Assembly (NCBI GenBank): GCA_023052935.1
Contig: CM041294.1
Location: 97,409,616 to 97,473,615 of the forward strand
Direction: 5' to 3'
DNA from: Piezodorus guildinii
Taxonomy: Eukaryota > Arthropoda > Insecta > Hemiptera > Pentatomidae
DNA: 64,000 bases
Shown here: positions 25,726 to 36,608 of the stretch, in pieces
How positions within the stretch are numbered: position 1 is the first letter of the stretch
How the letters are laid out: each line of letters opens with the position of its first letter
Position numbers and translations under genes: made by a program
Notes under the pieces: generated by a model
What the model was told of the DNA's origin: nothing
Seen by the model: only the letters and a program-made list of their open reading frames with translations
Databases searched by the model: none

Positions 25726-26406
25726 TCCACCTACACAGTCTATTTCTATTTAATATGTTTTATTTGCAACTCAAGAAGGGTCTTGGGTTCCCTACTTTGA
25801 TAGCAACTACTGTTTCAAGGACAACGACATCGGCATTCACCGTCAGTCTTCAAGCTTATCTACTAATTCCAGATCCTAATTAATAAAGAATTACCAATGC
25901 ATAATAGATTTTCTGAATACAGTCTCAGATTTTCAGACTGAGTAAACTGGATAAATGAATATTTTCACAGCTCTAATTCGGAGTGGCCAAGGAGTGGTCA
26001 CTAACTGATGGTATTAACTTGTGCATTTAAGACGTTAAAATTCTTATTTTTTCATACATTCGTTTTAATTTTAAGTGTTATTTTACACGACCCGAAATTT
26101 TACCGAATACCAGGAAGTGTATTCCCAGATAAAAAAAACAAAACATAACAATTATCGTAATTACATGATATTTAAAAAATCCAAATTAAATATAACTTGA
26201 TCTTTTTATATATATTCTTTCTAATATTTCGAAAATATATATATTAATGAATAATTATAAAAATAATTCCATATCCTATTATTATTATATAAATTATTCA
26301 TCCTCAGAGTAAATAATCATTCGTTTTATTATTAACACGATAATGATTTTCCGACTAATGACAATTTATATCCAATAATGTAATAAATACAATTAAAATA
26401 AAATAC

Positions 26407-26479
26407 CTGTTTAGAAATGTACTACTGGACTCAAAAGCTGCTCTCCTGGGTTTAGATTAGGAGATGTCTTTAGCGTACT
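26407..26479 (-). other. predicted 5' non-coding exon of P450 copy 2
   Basis: On the minus strand it begins at the A of a CATCAGT initiator and ends at a good donor (AACAG then GTATTTTA). It is comparable in position to the copy 1 exon. The transcription start is inferred from motif spacing only. Confidence 0.55.
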
Positions 26480-26499
26480 GATGCTTTCCGACAACTGAG

Positions 26500-26507
26500 T
26501 ATATATA
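26500..26507 (-). promoter_or_regulatory. TATA box and TCAGT initiator of P450 copy 2
   Basis: TATATATA on the minus strand is followed 28 bp later by CATCAGT, the arthropod initiator motif. The spacing is canonical. Upstream sequence (about 26508-26580) is conserved with copy 1, including GGAACAAAGGTTACGGGTGA on the plus strand. Confidence 0.65.
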
Positions 26508-27213
26508 TGTCTAACTCTATCTTCTATGGTCCCAAGCTGAACCGTATAAGGAACAAAGGTTACGGGTGACGTTTAAGCTTTGATTTTTTATATTCATATA
26601 TCCGGTAGTTCAGAGTACATGAGGAAACATGCTGGCAACAACAATTGTTTCGAACATAATTATTGATTTTATTGTTAAAATGTAATTTTTAATTTCTGCT
26701 TGTTCTCTATAACATAGCCTTATTGTTGATCTCAACGCTCAGATGTACACGAACTTGTATACAATATAGATATGTCTTAACTAGAAATTGGATCCACTTC
26801 TAGTTATTTACATAAACTAAGTATTGTCGTAACTCTTAAATAGATGATATTTCTATGATCTAATCGTTATACACCCCACAAAAATACTACTCTTTACTCT
26901 TAAACACAGAATTACCCAAATCCATTCGCTTCTAGTAATTCACCTTTTCTGTTATCTGTACCACCCGAACAAAGATTAACAAGGAATAGGCTACCAAATC
27001 ACCAACAATTTAAAACATAATTTAGTTCAAGTAGATCAAGGAGAAAAAAAAACACATCAAATTTTCTAGAAAATATGATAATTAATAAATGTAATGAATT
27101 TCGTTACATGATATGTTAAAATATATTATTATAATTTTTATGTCAAAAAGAGTTTAAGGTTACCTAAGTTCGTACTACGATAAATAAAAAATTCTATTCG
27201 ATAGTCCTTTTTT

Positions 27214-27999
27214 ACTTTCACTTACTATATATCGTAAGGAAAAGTATTGCGATCGTGAAAATTGGCAAGGGGGGTTTAACTCCTGGGTGAAAACGGTAAG
27301 TCCTATGAAACTGAAATTTTATATTTAAGACAAATATACATCCGAGACGTTACAAAACCTTTTTTTATCAACATGAGCTTACCAAAGAGCCAATTTATAC
27401 CATGCATTTTGCACCTTTTTTCGATTTCTCTAAAACGTTCGACGATTTTGATTAAACTCGCTATATCGATGTAAAATTTAATGGGCTTTAATATAATTTA
27501 GATTTTATTCAGATTAAAATATTCTGACAGGGCTTAAATGCCAATATTTTAATTTTCTTTCTCTAAAGTACCTTTAATTTTGTTGATTCTATAAAAATTA
27601 TTATTTCTATAATTATCTTGTTACCACTGATGAAAAATAGGTAAATATATAAATAGAATGAATTCGATACCCAACTAAAGGAGAAAACAGAAAAAATATA
27701 TTTTTTTTTTTTTTTATATTAATAAATGAGATTAATATAAAATATAATATATAATAAATGAGAATACAATTTTTGAACATATGAGCAGTAATGATGATGA
27801 TGTATGATATACCGTTGGAAAGCTAAAGATTTTAGAAAAAATATTATCTTATACTCAAGGTTTTAAAAGTTAATACAGAGTGATGAGAAGAAGATAAAAC
27901 TAACTGATTATTTTAGATGATAATATAATAGATTTTTTAATAAAACACATGTTTCTATATAAATTCGATTTAATTTAGTCTTTAATAGTTTCACGTATT
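27214..27999 (+). repeat. repeat family X, first unit of a head-to-tail dimer
   Basis: Starts with ACTTTCACTTACTATATA and lacks the last ~80 bp. It joins the next copy directly at TTTCACGTATT / ACTTTCACTTAC. The TG microsatellite region is shortened. Confidence 0.85.
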
Positions 28000-28907
28000 A
28001 CTTTCACTTACTATAAATAGTAAGGGGAAGTATTGCGATCGTGAAAATTTTCGAATTCCAGTTTTCAACGGAAATACACGTTTTAGGGTCCCCTGAGTCC
28101 AAATAACCAAGTCCCGCAAAATGGTCTGTGTGTGTGTGTGTGTGTGTGGTAACTCCCGGGCGGAAATGGTAAGTCCTATGAAATTGAAATTTCATATTTA
28201 AGACAACTATACGCCCGAGACGTGACATAACTTTTTTTATCAAAATGAACTTACCAGAAGAGGCACTTTATACCATGCATTTTGCACCTTTTTTCGATTT
28301 TCTCAAAAACGGTTTCGACGATTTTGATTAAACTCGCTATATCGATGTAAAATTTAATGGGCTTTAATATCATGTAGGTTTTATTTGGATAAAAATGGTC
28401 TGACAGGGCTTAAATGCCGATATTTTAAATTTTCTTCCCCTAAAGTACCTTTAATTTTGTAGATTCAATAATAATAACTAGATTATCTTGTTAACGCTGA
28501 TGAAAAACAGGTAAATATATAAATTGAATAAATTCGATACCCAACTAAAGGAGAAAACAGAAACAATATTTTTTTAATGCAATTTTTCGTTTTTGAACAT
28601 AAGAGCAGTAATATACATGTATAATATACCGTTGGAAAGCTAAAGATTTTAGAAAAAATATCATCTCATACACAAGCTTTTAGAAGTTAATACAGAGTGA
28701 TGAGAAGAAGATAAAACTAACTGATTATTTTAGATAATAATATTATAGATTTTTTAATAAAACACATGTTTCTATATAAATTCAATTTGATTAATTCCTT
28801 AATAATTTCACGTATTTTTATCTCTAACTGTATTTGAAAATTATTTCATTGATTTTAAAAATGGAGGTAAGTGAAAGTCGTGTGTTGCCCGCACCAGATT
28901 TTTTTTA
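28000..28907 (+). repeat. repeat family X, near-complete unit
   Basis: A full set of family landmarks, from ACTTTCACTTAC to GTAAGTGAAAGTCGTGTG and CCAGATTTTTTTT. It carries a (TG)n run at about 28130-28148. A frame reading CISVENWNSKIF on the minus strand stays open here and in the copies at 49092 and 55443. This probably reflects close relatedness and is not evidence of a protein. Confidence 0.88.
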
Positions 28908-28988
28908 TCTCTAACTGTATTTGAAAATTCTTTCATTGATTTTAAAAATAGAGGTAAGTGAACGTTGTGTGTTGCCCGCAACAGATTT
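28908..28988 (+). repeat. tandem duplicate of the 3' terminus of family X
   Basis: The last ~80 bp of the preceding copy (from TATCTCTAACTGTATTTG to CAGATTTTT) are repeated once with a few substitutions. Confidence 0.8.
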
Positions 28989-29459
28989 TTCATATTGATA
29001 AAAACAAAACACATAGTTATTTTTGAAACTTGTTTCTTCAATGAAATACTTCTGAATAGTTCGAAACTACTCTTGGTGAAATCACACATACTTCAAAAAA
29101 GGAGATTATTTGTTTGACATTAATTTTATTAGATCGACATTAAACTATTTCTTGTCCTCAACCCTGTAGACAATAGCATTACATTTGCAATATTTGGGAT
29201 CTCCTTAACTGTTAAACTAGTTTTTAATGTCCCTAGTTTGCATTCTGGAAACTAGAAACATAAATGCTAAAAGATTATTAGGCCTGATAAGTGATTAGTC
29301 CATAGTACTCTTTTCACATGAGCGTACTAATATCCTAAATATTTGATGAAGTTAGATATCAATCCTCTACTAACTCTCATTTTCTAAAAAAAATACAGCT
29401 ATAAAGATGAATAAAAATCGTTAAAAATTAATACAGGTTGGATAAGTATAAATTTGTTC

Positions 29460-29460
<1 letters not shown>

Positions 29461-29521
<61 letters not shown>
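29461..29521. repeat. poly-T tract (61 T)
   Basis: It precedes mariner leader sequence, as at 15005. The upstream sequence (AGCTATAAAGATGAATAAAA) also matches that upstream of the 15005 tract. Confidence 0.95.
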
Positions 29522-29522
<1 letters not shown>

Positions 29523-30560
29523 TGCAAAACGTATATAAATATCTTCAGTTCTCTTTGGCGTATCTAACGATAATCATAGTAATCGGTAAGTTCTTAGTCC
29601 GCTCTTATGTATCCGCGCTTATGTATTAGTGCTGTTTGTGCTCAGCGTAGAGAAAAATAAAATACTAATCCTGCACCTCTACAAGAAGGGTTTCGTGTTC
29701 AGTACATATATAGATTCGTACTATTTCACGACCGTGGAAGGAGGTGACTGGGCCAAAGTCACACTCAGCCGCTAGAGGCTGGGCTTTGTAGAGGACTTTA
29801 TAGAGGCTGAGTGTGCCCCAGAAGGGCCTCTATACCCCAGGGTCGCTCCACGGCCGAATTAACAGAATAAATAATATTTTGCCACTGCTGGGATTCGAAC
29901 CTGGGACCCAGAGAACAGTAGCTTGAAGGCTGATTCACAAGGCCACATAGCTCGTAGGGAAAGTCAAATGATAAATTAAATAAACAGCGTATTTATCTTT
30001 TTTTATTTTAAAAGACAAACAAGCTTCTAAGATCCACCGAAAGATATGTAGGTTACAAGGGGACGGTGTCTTAACAGAATGAAAATAGACTTTTTCACCA
30101 TTACTAAAAATATATTTTTAGACCATGTTTCGTTTCAAAGATGCGGATATCGCAGATGCACGCCGCAATGGTCGGCTCACTAAGGTTAGTTGGAGCGATA
30201 ATAATTCGGCTATAATATAACAAGAACGGTTATGGGACACTGTAAACAGGTTTTGGAACCGTTCAAAGGCAACTTGGCTACGTATCCGCACCGATGTTTG
30301 GGTTCTGCAGTAATTGACTGTAAACTCAAAGATTGTTATTTTTTTGGCCATAAATATTAACTCTTTTCTACAACTCTTTTCTGAACCAGCGCAAAAGGAA
30401 ACTATTTCTCAAACGAATAGTTGCGGGTAAGTGGATCATCTACGAAATCGTGGACAACTGCCGAAGCCGGCCTACATCCGGAAAAGATTTTTTTTTCTTT
30501 GTGCTGTTTTACGGAGCTAAACGAGGACCAATCCAATATAACTAATGTATTGTAGTAAAC
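29522..30560 (+). mobile_element. second degraded mariner, interrupted by a SINE
   Basis: The leader at 29530-29655 (CTTCAGTTCTCTTTGG and following) matches the mariner at 15040. A SINE occupies about 29660-29966. Mariner sequence then resumes (AAGTCAAATGATAAATT) and runs into transposase remnants, including a block reading LFLKRIVAGK then WIIYEIV near 30395-30455, the first catalytic aspartate region with the aspartate lost. Many stops; not functional. Confidence 0.75.
29660..29966 (-). mobile_element. tRNA-derived SINE, family A (inverted copy)
   Basis: On the minus strand the head carries a B-box (GGTTCGAATCCCAGC). The body matches the copy at 30705 in reverse, for example GATTCGTACTATTTC against GATTCGTACTGTTTC. 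It interrupts the mariner leader. Confidence 0.75.
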
Positions 30561-30704
30561 CTCTCACAAAAATCAGACGATGTTGCTTAGTCCTGCAAAC
30601 GATTTTGGTTCTGTTCTCGGAGGGAACAAACTAGAAAATTTGGAGATATTGAAGAATAACATGTCACTACTTAGATAATAATATATTTTTAAGGTTAATC
30701 CTGC

Positions 30705-31010
30705 GTGAGGGAGCCGCGTGGTCTAGTGGATAGAGCACTTGTCTACTGTTCTCCATGTCTTGTGTTTGAATCCCGGATATGGCAGAATATTAATTATTCT
30801 AATAATTCAGTCGGGGGCGATCATAGGGTATGGAGACCCTTCCGGGGTAGACCCAGCCTCTATAAAGTGGGCACCCAAAAACATCGGGAAAAAATCTGGC
30901 GGCTGATCGCGATCAAGGCCTAATCACCTCATTGCATGACCGTCGGCAGAAACAGTACGAATCTCTATATGCACTGAGCCCAAGACCCTCCATTTGTTGT
31001 AGTGGTACAG
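30705..31010 (+). mobile_element. tRNA-derived SINE, family A
   Basis: The tRNA-like head has an A-box (TGGTCTAGTGGATAGAGC) and a B-box (GTTTGAATCCC), followed by a ~230 bp body ending GTAGTGGTACAG. It is flanked by the near-identical GTTAATCCTGCG and GTTTAATCCTACG, a likely diverged target-site duplication. Internal pol III promoter boxes are visible; it encodes no protein. Confidence 0.8.
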
Positions 31011-31469
31011 GTTTAATCCTACGTATTTATTAAATTAAAACAGAACCTCTGCCTACTATAGAAAGTATGCTTCCATCTTATTTTATATCACACATATTTA
31101 GATCCAATATCTTCCTACAGTTATTTTAAATTTCCATCAAGAAGTTCTCTTGCTGTCTGAAATATTGTTAAAACCGATTAAGTTCTATTTTTAGGAGTCA
31201 CGCCACTGCTTTTTACGCAATAAATAATGTAGGTGAAACTCCTACTGAGCCCAGTTTATGATTAATGAAGAAAACATTTTTTTTCTCCCTTGGTCTTACA
31301 GTTGACTATTAGGAAACAAAATTCGTCCAACATGATTTTTTGAGTATTCGTGTACAACTAGTATTGGAACTGTCGCGTGACATAATGTAATGTACTTTAA
31401 TGATGTATTATTACCTAATTAATTATGCGTGTAAAAATTATATTAGTTAATTATTAGAAATCATTTGTT

Positions 31470-31547
31470 AAAACTGAAATTCCAAAATTTCCACGATCGC
31501 AATACTTTCCCTTACTATATATTTCATATATAGGTAAGAGAAAGTAA
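31470..31547 (-). repeat. repeat family X, 5' end fragment, inverted
   Basis: Reverse complement of the first ~78 bp of the family, including CGATCGCAATACTTTCCC. Confidence 0.8.
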
Positions 31548-31549
31548 TA

Positions 31550-32840
31550 GTTTTATCAAGCAATTTTCATACAATTCTCTAAAACAATCTTCATTTAATT
31601 TACAACAAAATTTTCACAATTAGCTTAAGCTAAATAATTAATTAGTTATGTAAGTGAAGAAGTGTTTATAAAAAAAGTAATGTGATAACTGAATGTCTTC
31701 TTAAAGTGATCAGAAGACATTTTCCTGTTATGAGAAGTGAACCTTTGGATACAAATGAATCATCACATGAATAAAAAAAATATGTACTTATAAAATGCTA
31801 TTAGCTTCAATTTAGATATCTTTTATCACAAAGATTACTCAAGTTATTATTGTTGGTTTTATTGAGGAAATTCCCAATGATTCGAGTCATCATTAATACT
31901 TTATCATTTGTTCTTCTATACATTGCCGAGTCCAACTGCTACTAAAATACAATAAATATAATGGCCATTACTCCACGTTTATACCATGTATACAATTCGC
32001 ATTAATATCAGTTATAGCACACAAGCATTCAAAAATACTTGGATTAGTTGTAAAATTGAGAATGATCGTAGACCGCAAAGGATTAAGTCACATTAAGCAC
32101 ATTATGGAGCCTCATGAGGCAGTGCAGATGGGATATCACGACCTCCTGAGTAAAGAGGCGGCGAAAAGTATGCTTTTGCAAAAGAAGGCTTCTTTCAAGA
32201 GGTCTTCCGGAGAATCAAAGGATGATTGTGGGACAAAAAAATAAGAAATGACGTCATAGAGGAATCGAATCCTTAGAGGGTTGACATTAACAGACTTTAA
32301 TAAAATAATTCCTTACTGCTCATTCACGGTTAAACTTAAAAAGTGTTCATCCTGTATTGTGGATGGAGCAATTCCTCATGGATCATGGGGAATCATATGA
32401 ACAGCGATGTCTAAACTTCATAAAGAAACTAGAATCTGAGCCAACATGAAAAAACAATACCCTTAAGTTGTCAGTAAAGACAGCTACCGTATACGGATAT
32501 TCAAAAATATCAATTGAAACTAGACATGGTGGATAACTCTCATTATTTTGTGTCAGAGTCTATATATTTATACTTAATATGTAGGTCCAGTTGTGCCCGC
32601 TAAATTCGAAGGGTTATGATTGGTTTATTTTTAAAGATTTGTCGCGGTCATTGAACACGTTGCGGATCTATAGTCAACCGTTAAACCACAAATATTATGG
32701 TTTGTAACAAACAACGTAAGTCTAGGTCACACTCTGCAACTTTTCTGTGATTCCGTAAGCAATTCCGGAGAAAATATCTATTAGAACATCGACCAGATTG
32801 CATTTATTAGGATAATTCATTACCTGCAGTGCCGACCGGA

Positions 32841-32878
<38 letters not shown>

Positions 32879-33013
32879 ACTGTGAGATAGCATGCTAAAC
32901 AGCATTATATTAAGGTTAAATGCAGAAATAATGACAAGTATACTCATCTAATTATGTGTTTTCGTTATCATCATTATATTATTATTATACATCATTTAAC
33001 AACATTATATTAA
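31550..33013. other. mostly non-coding stretch
   Basis: AT-rich, with one short open frame at 32056-32244 (listed separately) and a TA/TG microsatellite near 32838-32876. A ~100 bp unit beginning near 32905 repeats at about 33000, the site later entered by a Jockey fragment. Confidence 0.5.
32056..32244 (+). CDS. short open frame of unknown nature, possible exon or gene remnant
   Basis: Sixty-two codons from an ATG to TAA. The predicted peptide is Lys/Ser-rich in its C-terminal half (LLQKKASFKRSSGES) and less AT-biased than its surroundings, with a GC-richer stretch at 32100-32230. I do not recognise the family. There is no convincing splice structure and no homologue in the window. It may be a processed pseudogene fragment or a chance frame. 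Confidence 0.2.
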   Translation: MRMIVDRKGLSHIKHIMEPHEAVQMGYHDLLSKEAAKSMLLQKKASFKRSSGESKDDCGTKK

Positions 33014-33660
33014 GGTTGACATCCTGTCCTACAGTATCCTTTAATAATTTTCAGCTTGTTCCAGTTGAACAGATCCGCTACCTAGGGCTTCTACTTGACA
33101 AACGTTTAACATGGAATCCGCACACTAGACTGAAACGACAAGAAACTGCTCGCCGCTTCCGGTTACTTCAACACTTACTTGACAAACGCTCTTAACTTCC
33201 TCTTGACTACAAAATACTCATCTACATGACCATCATAAGACCTATCTGGACTTACGGAGTTGAGCTAAACGGGGCTCCACTAAACCATCAAATTCTTCCC
33301 GTCTTCGATCTTTACAATCCAAAATCCTCAACGCTCCTTATTTTATCACGAATAAGCTCATCCATAAAGACCTTATATATTCCCTTTGTACCTGATTTGG
33401 CCCGAGCCAGGTATCAATCCTTCCATGACTAACTCCACTCCCACTCTAATCCACTAGTTTCAATCCTTGCTCCCTCTTCCATTCCTGACAATCCTCCGAG
33501 GCGTCTGAAAAGAAGATTGCCTCGAGACCTCCTTTTTCGATTGATTACTGGAGTGATACCAATGGGCAGTTTCTTTTCATGTTTTTCATGAACACTATCT
33601 TTTATCAGCATATTTACTAGATGTATTACAATATATAGTTGTAAATTTCAATAAAATATA
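33014..33660 (+). mobile_element. 5'-truncated Jockey LINE copy (3' end of ORF2 plus 3' UTR)
   Basis: Matches the full element from ORF2 codon ~723 onward (TSCPTVSFNN, then IRYLGL and DKRLTWNPHTRLKRQETA), with several stops and frameshifts. It continues into the 3' UTR (ACTAGATGTATTA) and a short A-rich tail. TATTAAGGTT lies directly before and after it, a probable target-site duplication. Confidence 0.85.
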
Positions 33661-33661
33661 A

Positions 33662-34825
33662 AAATAAATATTAAGGTTAATGTAGAAATAATGATAAGTA
33701 TACCTATCTAATTATGTATTTTCGTTATCATCAAACTATCAGTTATATGAAAAATAAATCAGGATTTCTCTGATCCTCTAATATGAACATATTCGAACCA
33801 CAAGAAATATAAAAGTTAGAATGAACTGGTTGTTTGGGTTGATATACATTCATTATTTTAAAGTATATTTGTATAATTATATTTATATCTGCATCTTTAC
33901 TGTATATTTAGCGGTTGGTACTGCTCATCCTAGAACAAAATAAAAGTCTATTCTAACCACAAACAACGAGCAGGTTAATCTCTAGGCCACGAAGATGGGT
34001 GAGGAAGACAGCCTTGAATTGTTTTTTCCTAACTTCACCTTCGACAGTTACAAATCCGACGTTCAAAGTTGGATTTTTTTTTTTTTATAACTTTGGTCTA
34101 TGATTATTATGCCAGATTTTTACGCTTAATAAGGCAACGAATTTTACATATTTTTATATATCAGTATAAACAACATTTGACCACTCTTCAGTTCCATTTT
34201 CATTTCGGTATCACGCAACGTGACAACAAGATCCGAAAAATGTTATTTCAAGTTATTCTTATTTTTAGGTGAGCCTTTTATTGGTTAAGCCTTTTTTAAG
34301 TTAGTCATTCATTTATTTCTCGGACTGGACGGAAATGAACTCTTCTCGTTTTCACTTGAAAATTGGCATAAAAGTAACAAAAACTATTTAAAAAAAAAAA
34401 AAAAAAATATAAGGCAATCAAAAATTGATAATAATACGCTTTTCTTTCGATAGCTTGGGAAATTGGGCAACATCACGCAATATGCCTAATTCATTTGTTT
34501 GTATGAGACAGCATGAAAATTAATTATAGAGGTAAATAAATAAAGGAAGCTAAAAATATATGTATAGTTTAAATTTAGACTTCAGTACGCGAATATATTC
34601 AATATGCATATGATTTTATTTAAAATTATTAATCTACATATAAGCCAACGATTATATATTTGCAATTTCAAATATAAAGTTAAGCTATAGTTACTTGCAT
34701 ATTTTGGATAAGGTGGATAGATAATATATATGATGATGGGCTATTTTTATTTTGTAACATAAACCTTTAATTAAACTTTATACCTAGAAACTCTGTATGC
34801 GTATTTCTGAGTAATGAAGTGGACA
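33662..34825. other. non-coding, nothing recognised
   Basis: Begins with the second part of a local ~70 bp direct repeat (33668-33735). The rest is AT-rich without a gene. Confidence 0.5.
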
Positions 34826-35060
34826 TCACCTATGGTGTAGTGGCTCGCATAACAGCCTCTATGCTCAAGGTTGTGTATTTAAACACGGTGGATGCACTAT
34901 TGGTTATACCGTCCTTCTATTCGGGGAGGACCTAAAATGGTGGTCTTGAGTCTGTGCGGTGGCAGGTACAAGACCAACTATCCTAATTAGATCTGGATAG
35001 GCAAAATTTAAGACTCCCACTGTAGCAACAGTTGCATAAAGGTCACTTAAAGGTTAATTA
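34826..35060 (+). mobile_element. tRNA-derived SINE, family B (diverged copy)
   Basis: The head (GGTGTAGTGGCTCGCATAAC, then a B-box-like ATTTAAACAC) and body (TGGATAGGCAAAATTTA, CTCCCACTGTAGCA) match the copies at 59453 and 39613. The B-box is decayed, so it is an old insertion. Confidence 0.75.
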
Positions 35061-35392
35061 AATAAATAAACAAAACAATAATGAAGTTATAACCTTCAAT
35101 ATGAGCCCAATACGTTTCAAATTGCAAAACAGAAGTGATGGTTGGTTTCTTCTTCTTTTCCTTGCCCTCTAGCTTAGAGGATCCTAGGAGGCAGTCCTCT
35201 CAATCTTACAGCTGTTGTTTCATTTGTTCAAGTCATTCCTTTTTATTTGCATTACCTAGCAACATAGTCATTACATTGCATTGTAGGCCTTCTTCAGGGC
35301 CTTTTTCCAGTTGAACGAGCCTCCATTATTTTTCTCGGTGCTTGTTTATTTCTTCAATTATGGTATGGCTAACTGCTTCCTTATGGTTTCGT

Positions 35393-35535
35393 TCCTTGTT
35401 CTGTCTCTTCGTGTCTTGCCCGCCACCCTACGCTGGTAAGTCATTTCTTTGGCAGTTATAGGGTTAATATGTCTGTCAAGCATCACCCAACTCTCAGAGC
35501 CAAACAGTTGGGTTGGGTGAAAGATGGCTTTATAT
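35393..35535 (-). mobile_element. non-LTR reverse transcriptase fragment (C-terminal region)
   Basis: On the minus strand an open stretch reads FGSESWVMLDRHINPITA, then EMTYQRRVAGKTRRDRTRNE. This matches the conserved region after the RT domain in RTE/CR1-like LINEs. Similar but broken sequence continues to about 35250. No active domain remains. Confidence 0.65.
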
Positions 35536-35569
35536 ATGTGACCCCTCTTTTGACTACTATAGTGTTGCA

Positions 35570-36608
35570 GATCTGCTAGTAATTTTTATTTGCTCTTTTA
35601 ATAATACTTGACACTTTTTTATAAATAATGGCAGAGTTAGTTTAGGATTGTTTTATGATTCTAAGTAATAATTTGTCGAGTTTCGTGCAAATCCAACATT
35701 AAGAAAAATATTACTTACTTCCGAAACACCTACCTTAACATCAGCTGTTTCCAAAAGGCTGTAACAACTATCACTATGAAGTCGTTACAGTAAGAACATA
35801 AATTATGAAGGAAAATGATTAATACTGTATTAAGAAATCTATTACTTTACCCCTTACTTAAAAGAACTTATAAATATATTCACCTATTACTAAATCGTTT
35901 GACATGCTACAATGATATTCTACGCATATTACTATTGCTGTTATCTTAGCTTTAATAACACAAAATATTGTTTTTTTTAATCATAAAATTAATGATTATG
36001 CAATTATTTGATAAATTAATCATCCACTAATAATGCCATGGCTTATATTATTTTAAATAAAAAATTAAATTAATTTATTCAGGTTTTAGAACGAATAATA
36101 AACGATTGTAATGAAAAATATTGTTCTTATTGTCCTTTATGTGACTACAAATATTTCGATTTCTACAATCACTAACCACAAAGAATATATCTTATAGAAA
36201 TATTCACATAGCACAAAACAGTTATTGGACTTTTTAATTTTAAATGCTTTTAACAGAACTTTTTAAAGTTAAATATAAGTTTTATAGTTATAATAGTTCT
36301 GATAGTCAAAGTTCCTACTTATGGAACATCTTACTTTTAGTAATTAATGCTTTGGAAATCATTCAAATAAATGTCGATATGAATAGGAAAAACCTGTCAA
36401 CTACGAAAGACAATTGTATTGTTCTGCACATTTAAAGAATAACATTAATTATGATTACTTATATTATTTCGGCATTGATAATATTCCATTGTGTTAATTA
36501 GAAATATTTCTTACATGCTAGGTACAAATTGGCCGTTCCTTCAATTGTAATTCAATTGAACAGTATAAAAACTAATGATGTTATAAAAACTATTGTTAAC
36601 GCAGATGG
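35570..36608. other. non-coding, nothing recognised
   Basis: AT-rich sequence downstream (3') of the GH25 gene. There is no frame with a family motif and no clear poly(A) signal close to the stop. Confidence 0.5.

Noticed and set aside
28004..28243. Conserved minus-strand frame (CISVENWNSKIF) shared by X copies
   Set aside because: The frame covers the TG microsatellite and differs in length and frame among copies. Its conservation follows from recent copying of the repeat.
27214..28988. Direct repeats that could suggest a CRISPR array
   Set aside because: Units are ~0.9 kb transposon-like copies without spacers, in eukaryotic DNA.
29438..29629. Frame with a long phenylalanine run
   Set aside because: Translation of the 61-base poly-T tract; not a protein.
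30705..30780. Possible true tRNA gene
   Set aside because: A and B boxes are present, but there is no foldable acceptor stem, and the same unit with its ~230-bp body recurs at 54172 and 29660, so it is a SINE head.
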